From: Gavia stellata
Taxonomy: Eukaryota > Chordata > Aves > Gaviiformes > Gaviidae
Length of the DNA stretch: 64,000 bases
Assembly: GCF_030936135.1 (NCBI RefSeq)
Contig: NC_082601.1
Location: forward strand, 44,736,671-44,800,670
Direction of reading: 5' to 3'
How positions within the stretch are numbered: position 1 is the first letter of the stretch; each line of letters begins with the position of its first letter. The notes under the pieces were generated by a model. The model was not told the DNA's origin, did no database searches, and saw nothing but the letters and a program-made list of their open reading frames with translations. Below are positions 58,932 through 64,000 of this stretch, in pieces. Both the position numbers and the translations under genes were made by a program.

Positions 58932-60202
58932 AAAGCCCAACTCATCGGAGATGTTACCGGGGTCCCACCACAGCTCACTCGGTGGCAGTTCTGCAGCCGA
59001 CACCAACGGCAACAACTCCAACCAGAGCCTGCGGGTGAAGGGGGGCAGAGCACAATGACATGAGCCACCCCAACATTGTCCCCTGTGTTGTGTAGCCAAT
59101 CTGTGGCTGCACAGAGCACAGGACACGCTGGGCAAGCACCAACCTCCCTGCAACATCCCTGCTGATGTGGATGGCTTGTGGATGCATATTTAAGTTGCTG
59201 AAAATCTATCCTAAATGCTTAAGGTAGGATTAACCTGCTCTTTCTAACCAAAAATGTAGGTATCGGAGCACTGTGGACCCTCTTTGCAGCCAGGGAAAGG
59301 AACAGGCACCTCGAGAAGATGATGCCTCTCGCACCAAAAGGTCTCCAACGCAAGGCAAGCAGCACTTTGCAAAGGCTTATTTCCCTCCCCTGTTTAGAAG
59401 GACGTGCCTGGTTTCAGACACACACGGTAGCATCAACAAATCCCCTCCTCCGAGCCAAGCTCTTTCAATGAATACTCTCAATTTATCCCACCCAACCTCA
59501 GCAGACCTCTCCTCCTCTCCCTTTCAGAGCTGGGCCTGCAGCCACCCTCACTTGCCCGTGCCCTGGGCTGCTGCTGCGGCGTTGACGGAGGAGACAGGGA
59601 GGAAAGCAGGCAGGAGAAACCAGGAAAGAGCAACTACGTCTAATAAAGAGCAGCCTGGCAGGGGAGCCAGGGAAGACGAGTGAACTGAGGGATGATACAG
59701 GGCAAAGACAAATTCTGCTGCTCCTCCAGGACTCCCGGCAGAGGGGAAATAAAGCAGCACCATTACTTTAGTCGAGGAGTTGCTAACAAGTTACCTCCAC
59801 GGTTTTCCGCTGTTGCAAGACGATACTCCATAGTGAGTGAAAAAGCAAGCCATGTTACTGCAAAGGGAAATATGTTTATACTCGTAATGTAGTGTTTTCC
59901 AGCCGGAGGCTTATGGGACCTGCTGGTTTTCCTCTGTATTTTTATCTGATGAAGTGAGGAAATAAAGGTATTAGAAGTAAGGGCAATTCAGTGACAATTT
60001 AGCAACTGGTGTCCATTTTGGTGGCTTTTGAGGGCATCTAACATCTTTCAAATGACCACAAAATGCTTCTAAAGGAATTCCTGTGGCTTCAGTGAAACGG
60101 AGCCAGGACCTTGAGCACGGAAGGAGAAGTAGCCTGAAGGACTACAGCAAAACTCCTCCTGGCTGAGCCCACGGCAGAAGCGGGAGCTGAGAGGTATCCT
60201 AC
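58932..60202 (-). other. Rest of HYDIN intron 1-2
   Basis: No recognised element; ordinary intron-like composition. Confidence 0.5.
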
Positions 60203-60441
60203 CTGAAGTGGCGTCCCAAGTTGAGCTCCGGACCAAAGGGTTTGTCGGTGACAATGGTGGTGCCAATGCCGACAGCCCGGACGGGGATGACATAGGAACG
60301 GCTGTTCTCTATGAACAGGTTCACCTCGTCCCTGAATTTCTCCGTGTCATCCAAGTTTGCGATGATGGTCACAGACACCTCGGTCTCGGGGGGGATCATT
60401 CCTTTACTGGGTTCAATCCTCCAGCGCGAGCGTTTGCCAGC
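60203..60441 (-). CDS. HYDIN: HYDIN exon 1 of those seen
   Basis: 239 bp, entry phase 0, two bases (AG) left for the next exon. Acceptor CTTGCAG, donor GTAGGA. Encodes RWRIEPSKGMIPPETEVSV and GIGTTIVTDKPFGPELNLG, typical of a HYDIN ASH-type domain. The leftover AG joins the first C of exon 2 to make a Ser codon. Confidence 0.9.
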
Positions 60442-63400
60442 CTGCAAGACAAGCCAAACACTAAGTTAGCATGGAAACCACGGACCCTGGTCTCTTGTGG
60501 GGTGCAGGAAAAGGAAGGACTAAAAGATATGAGGGTAAAAACCAGAAAGGCTTCATTTCCCTAAATCTAAGCTACGGTGTCTGCAAACAGCAACTATGCA
60601 GGAGCTTATACAACCTGTAGTTTACCCTCCTTTAACAGACTCACTTCATTAACCCCGTTTTGCCCGACCCAAGAGATGCTCATCCTCAGGAGAAGGTTAT
60701 TCCCCCTCCTCTTTTGGTCTCTCTTTTGGAGTGCGCACCAAGGGAAGCTACTTTCTCTCTCCTGGCTTCCCAACAATGGTGGCCGGGTTTGCATGAAGGC
60801 TCAAGGCCAGAGGAAGCCAGGACTGCTCAAATCCCACCGTGGCAGCCACGTGCATGGGGGATACTGCTGAGAGCCTGAAGAATAACTCTGCAAAACCAGT
60901 TGATCAAAACCCCAACACCAAAGTCGTCTCTCCCAAGAGTTAGGCAGTGCTTCTCAACAGCCCCTGAAGGACTGAAGCACTCGGTCCCCACTGATCACCA
61001 GCTGCAGCGAGGTGTCCCACTGTCCTTGGCTTTGAAACATTCAGCTCTAAGTGTTGACAGCAGGGCAGTAAAGAACTAAGCAGAAAGAAAGGGCAAGACA
61101 TGCCCTGTGGGCATGGCCGGGGCTTCCCAAGCATTCTCTTCCTCTCCTTTCTCATGCACCTTTGGCTAGGAATGGGGCAATAAGGGGGCTGGACCCCCGG
61201 TCCATTTAAAACCACAGTCGCTCCATTTAAAACCACAGTCGCTCCATTTAAAACCACAGTCGCAGGGAGCAAGCTTGCAGCAGACAAAGAGAAACGCATG
61301 CAATGTTCCCCAGCCAGCATGAAATGCACTGGGATGTAGATGTACGGCTTCAAAGTGTCCATCACAGTGTTAGTGGCACACGCACCCCACAGTTCAGTGC
61401 TCTGTTTGGGACGACAGGCACTACTCACCCAAAACACCTCAGTATTGTAAGAGAAAAGGGTTTTTTCCTTCTGTTTTTAATGAAAAGCAATGATGAGCTT
61501 GGAGGCCTGACATGATCCAAGTGCCTGATCCAGGTGAAGTCAGCTTGAGTTTCCATCTGTCAGGCTGGTGGCACTGAGCTCTAAGAGGACACCAGCCAGC
61601 CCAAGGGAGAAGAACACCAGAAAACCAAGCAGCACTTCAAAGTCATGGAAAGCATTTTAAATAACCCCCCCAAAACGACCTCTGCTAACGAGGGTAAGAC
61701 TAGCGGGAGGACAGGGAAGCAGTAACTTGCTGAGCATTCAGGGTCCCGGCAGCATGGGGAGGTGCCCCAGCTATGAAAACTCCTTAGGCTGACTGCAGGT
61801 CAGGTCTGCATGCCTGCATCCCAGGATGGAGCATGCCAAAGGCATCAAAATTATTCCAGGCACTGGCAAAACTAATAAACTCAGTTCCAGGCTCTTCAAA
61901 GCCTTCCCTCCCTGCAGCCCGCACAAATTGCTCAGATAACAACAAAATCGCACATCAGCCAGAACAAGAAACAGAATCACTAAAGCAGCATCCCTTTATC
62001 GGCACTGTTTTGAAGTTTATCTCCCTGTTTTGCTGTCTCTCCATATGACCATTTCTTTAATAAAGGGAATGTCATCAAAAGCTTGAGATAATATGCAATG
62101 AAATCAGGAAATGAAACAAAACCTGCACTAAATGAGGAAAGAAGCAAATATGGGAATGGGAACTGCATGTTCTCTCCTTGCTTACACCGAGTTTGACCAA
62201 AACTCTTTATATGCTGCCTGGAAATCACTTGATTCTCTCCAGGGAATCCCAGTGAGAAGATAAACAGGTGCAGCTTCTTTTTTTTTTTTTTAAATAAACA
62301 AAACATGGTCTCTTCTGCAACATCAGCTCCAGTTGAATCTGAGGGCAGCTCATCCCTGGGAAGGTGGAAGGGGATCTGCTCCCCAGGCACTCTCCTGAAG
62401 ACGACAACACATCTGGCTGGATGACCGCTGCTGGAGACCACGCGGCAGTGAGCTCCATCAGGAGCACAGGGCTCTGGATTAGGGAGGTCAAGGATCCCGT
62501 CAAAGGAGACAGGAGCCCAAAATTAGGAAACAGAGCACCGTCACTACAAGGGAAAGTCCCAAGAAAGCTTTCCTCTCTCCTCCCTCATTACAAGGCACCA
62601 GGAAAACACCGTTTGCCTCCCTGCGGTAGCACATAACACACCCAGCACGGTGGTTATGCAGGCAGAAGAAAGCTGCCGCTGATGAACAAAAATTGCACCC
62701 TAGGCCTTGTCTTTTCCTTCCTGATCACACAGGTGTGATACGCAGCTGCCTTCTGTGATGCTGAGACATGTCATTCTTGGTAGCCAAATAAAAGATGCCT
62801 GAGGAGTGACAACAAACAAGTAGGAAATGATCAAAGAAAGATGCTTTTTTCTTTCTGCCTTTCTGCAGGGAAAGCAAACACTTCCATTAATCAATACAAC
62901 TCTTTTGCACTTGTCAATACAGCAAAAATCAGACACTTAGGGAAACAGGAAAAGAAGATGACAGCGACAGCAAGGAGGAGAAACGGCTGCTTTTTTCAGC
63001 AGGTCGCATCAGCCCCCAGCTAAGCTGCAGCAGCTCCTTCATGTTGACCTATTCCTCCAGTCTTTTTTACCACAAAAAAGGCAAACCCTCCCCTTGCGGG
63101 ATCCACAGGATGCTCTAACAGGGCTGCCTGGCAGCTGGGAAAGCAATCTGACAAGGAAAGGTACGGCAGACAGACACAGGATTCAGTGGATGAGCACGGG
63201 ATGACACGCTGGCCCCAAGGGTCACAGCCCTGCAGCTACCCCGGCAAGCAAGGATAAGCCAACCAAGGACATGGGTATGAAGTCCCTACACTCCACTACA
63301 AACCCAAAAAGCCCCATCTCAAGGCACAGCTTTGGAGGGGTTTTTTATTTCCTTCCTTCTGGTGGCAGAGATGCTCAGTGCTGCTCCCCACAACTCATCC

Positions 63401-64000
63401 GACAGACACAAGAGGGGTACGGGGAAGCCTGTGCACGATGAGGAGTACTCCAGGTAATTCCTTAAGTCTCTATCCCAAAGTGAAGTTTTCCACAAAAAAC
63501 ATCTCAGCTTGCTCAGATAATGCTCTTTTCTCCCATAAAGCAAGAAGAAAGCTCGACTTGACAGGAACAGCAATTTGCATGTGGTGGTTAAGGATACCAC
63601 CATGGCCATCTGCATTACAGCATCTTCCTTTTCTGTTTTGAACAAGGCACCAGCCTTTTATTTGCCCTGTTGCTGCCCCTTAATCTAATCTCTTTCAGGT
63701 TGTTGAGCTGCCAGTCAGCATGCTGTAATGTTGCTGATCCAACACTGCTCTGAAAATTTCAATCAAGAGCTCTTTCTTTCGAGTGGGGACCATGATCCAG
63801 AAGCCTAACTGCAAAGAGCCAGGGTTTTGAGATTAGCCATCAAACGGGAAACAGGGAAATCCCAGCTCACTGTCCTGCAGCAGTCTCCAAGCAGGAAATC
63901 AAAGCAGCAGCTTTGGCATCTTCGAGAACACAAGACTTGGGTTCAGGGGCGCAAATGAATGAAGGATGCCCACGTCACCCACCAGCTAGGCTAAGGGACA
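60442..64000 (-). other. Upstream HYDIN intron, no exon recognised
   Basis: The upstream neighbour of exon 1 must lie beyond the right edge. Open frames here do not resemble HYDIN. A T-rich run lies at 62,277-62,291 and a 21-bp triple repeat at 61,201-61,263. Confidence 0.55.
61201..61263. repeat. Three perfect copies of a 21-bp tandem repeat
   Basis: The unit starts TCCATTTAAAACCACAGT and ends CGC. Copies lie at 61,201-61,221, 61,222-61,242 and 61,243-61,263 with no visible mismatch. Confidence 0.97.

Larger units (their letters stand above)
28030..60441 (-). pseudogene. HYDIN: HYDIN-like gene copy, partial and disrupted (24 exons placed)
   Basis: HYDIN is a very large protein of the motile-cilium axoneme, part of the central-pair C2 projection and built largely from ASH/MSP-type beta domains. 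The 24 exons on the minus strand total about 4.2 kb of coding sequence, in the same order as the family protein: upstream ASH region, a link rich in Glu/Lys, then a jump to a more C-terminal part. Most introns have GT-AG borders and most exon phases agree. Four defects argue for a pseudogene: a frameshift in exon 11, a TAG and wrong length in exon 17, absence of the middle of the protein between exons 19 and 20, and loss of homology inside exon 24. The true first exons lie beyond the right edge. A functional gene with local assembly errors is possible but would still need the missing middle explained. Confidence 0.8.

Overview
This is animal genomic DNA, almost certainly from a bird. It carries the 3' end of a CR1 LINE that encodes CR1 reverse transcriptase, a second CR1 tail ending in the usual ATTCTATGATTCTGTGA, three solo LTRs of families I recognise from bird genomes (each with a perfect 5-bp target-site duplication), and introns with canonical GT-AG borders. 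There are no bacterial-style operons, and most long open frames are products of simple-sequence composition.

Layout. (1) 1-12,625: one 12.6-kb almost pure pyrimidine satellite on the + strand, first TTC/TCTATC-type units, then TTCTGC-type units after about 7.44 kb. (2) 12,626-13,200: A-rich then purine-rich repeat. (3) 13,200-17,320: non-satellite island with a solo LTR (14,130-15,259), a CpG-rich promoter-like patch and a GC-rich tandem repeat of about 170-175 bp. (4) 17,320-23,830: AAATG/CATTT pentamer-like satellite whose strand flips at least seven times, often at palindromes. (5) 23,830-28,030: wreck of an endogenous retrovirus (gag-like and env-like pieces, no pol) invaded by a 5'-truncated CR1. 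(6) 28,030-60,441: a minus-strand, multi-exon copy of HYDIN, the motile-cilium central-pair protein; I place 24 exons, most with good splice sites and consistent phase. (7) 60,442-64,000: no recognised exon.

The HYDIN copy looks broken. One exon has an in-frame TAG and a length that does not fit its neighbours, another exon has a frameshift, the whole middle of the protein (on the order of a thousand codons, including the nucleotide-kinase-like region) is missing between two exons only about 0.6 kb apart, and the last exon loses homology in mid-exon just where retroelement and satellite DNA begins. The simplest reading is a partial, degenerate HYDIN paralogue at the edge of repeat-rich, heterochromatin-like DNA (for example a W-linked, pericentromeric or microchromosome segment). 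Assembly error is the main alternative for the single-base indels and perhaps for the missing middle. Exon coordinates were derived by hand from splice signals, phase continuity and remembered family sequence; they were not checked by alignment.
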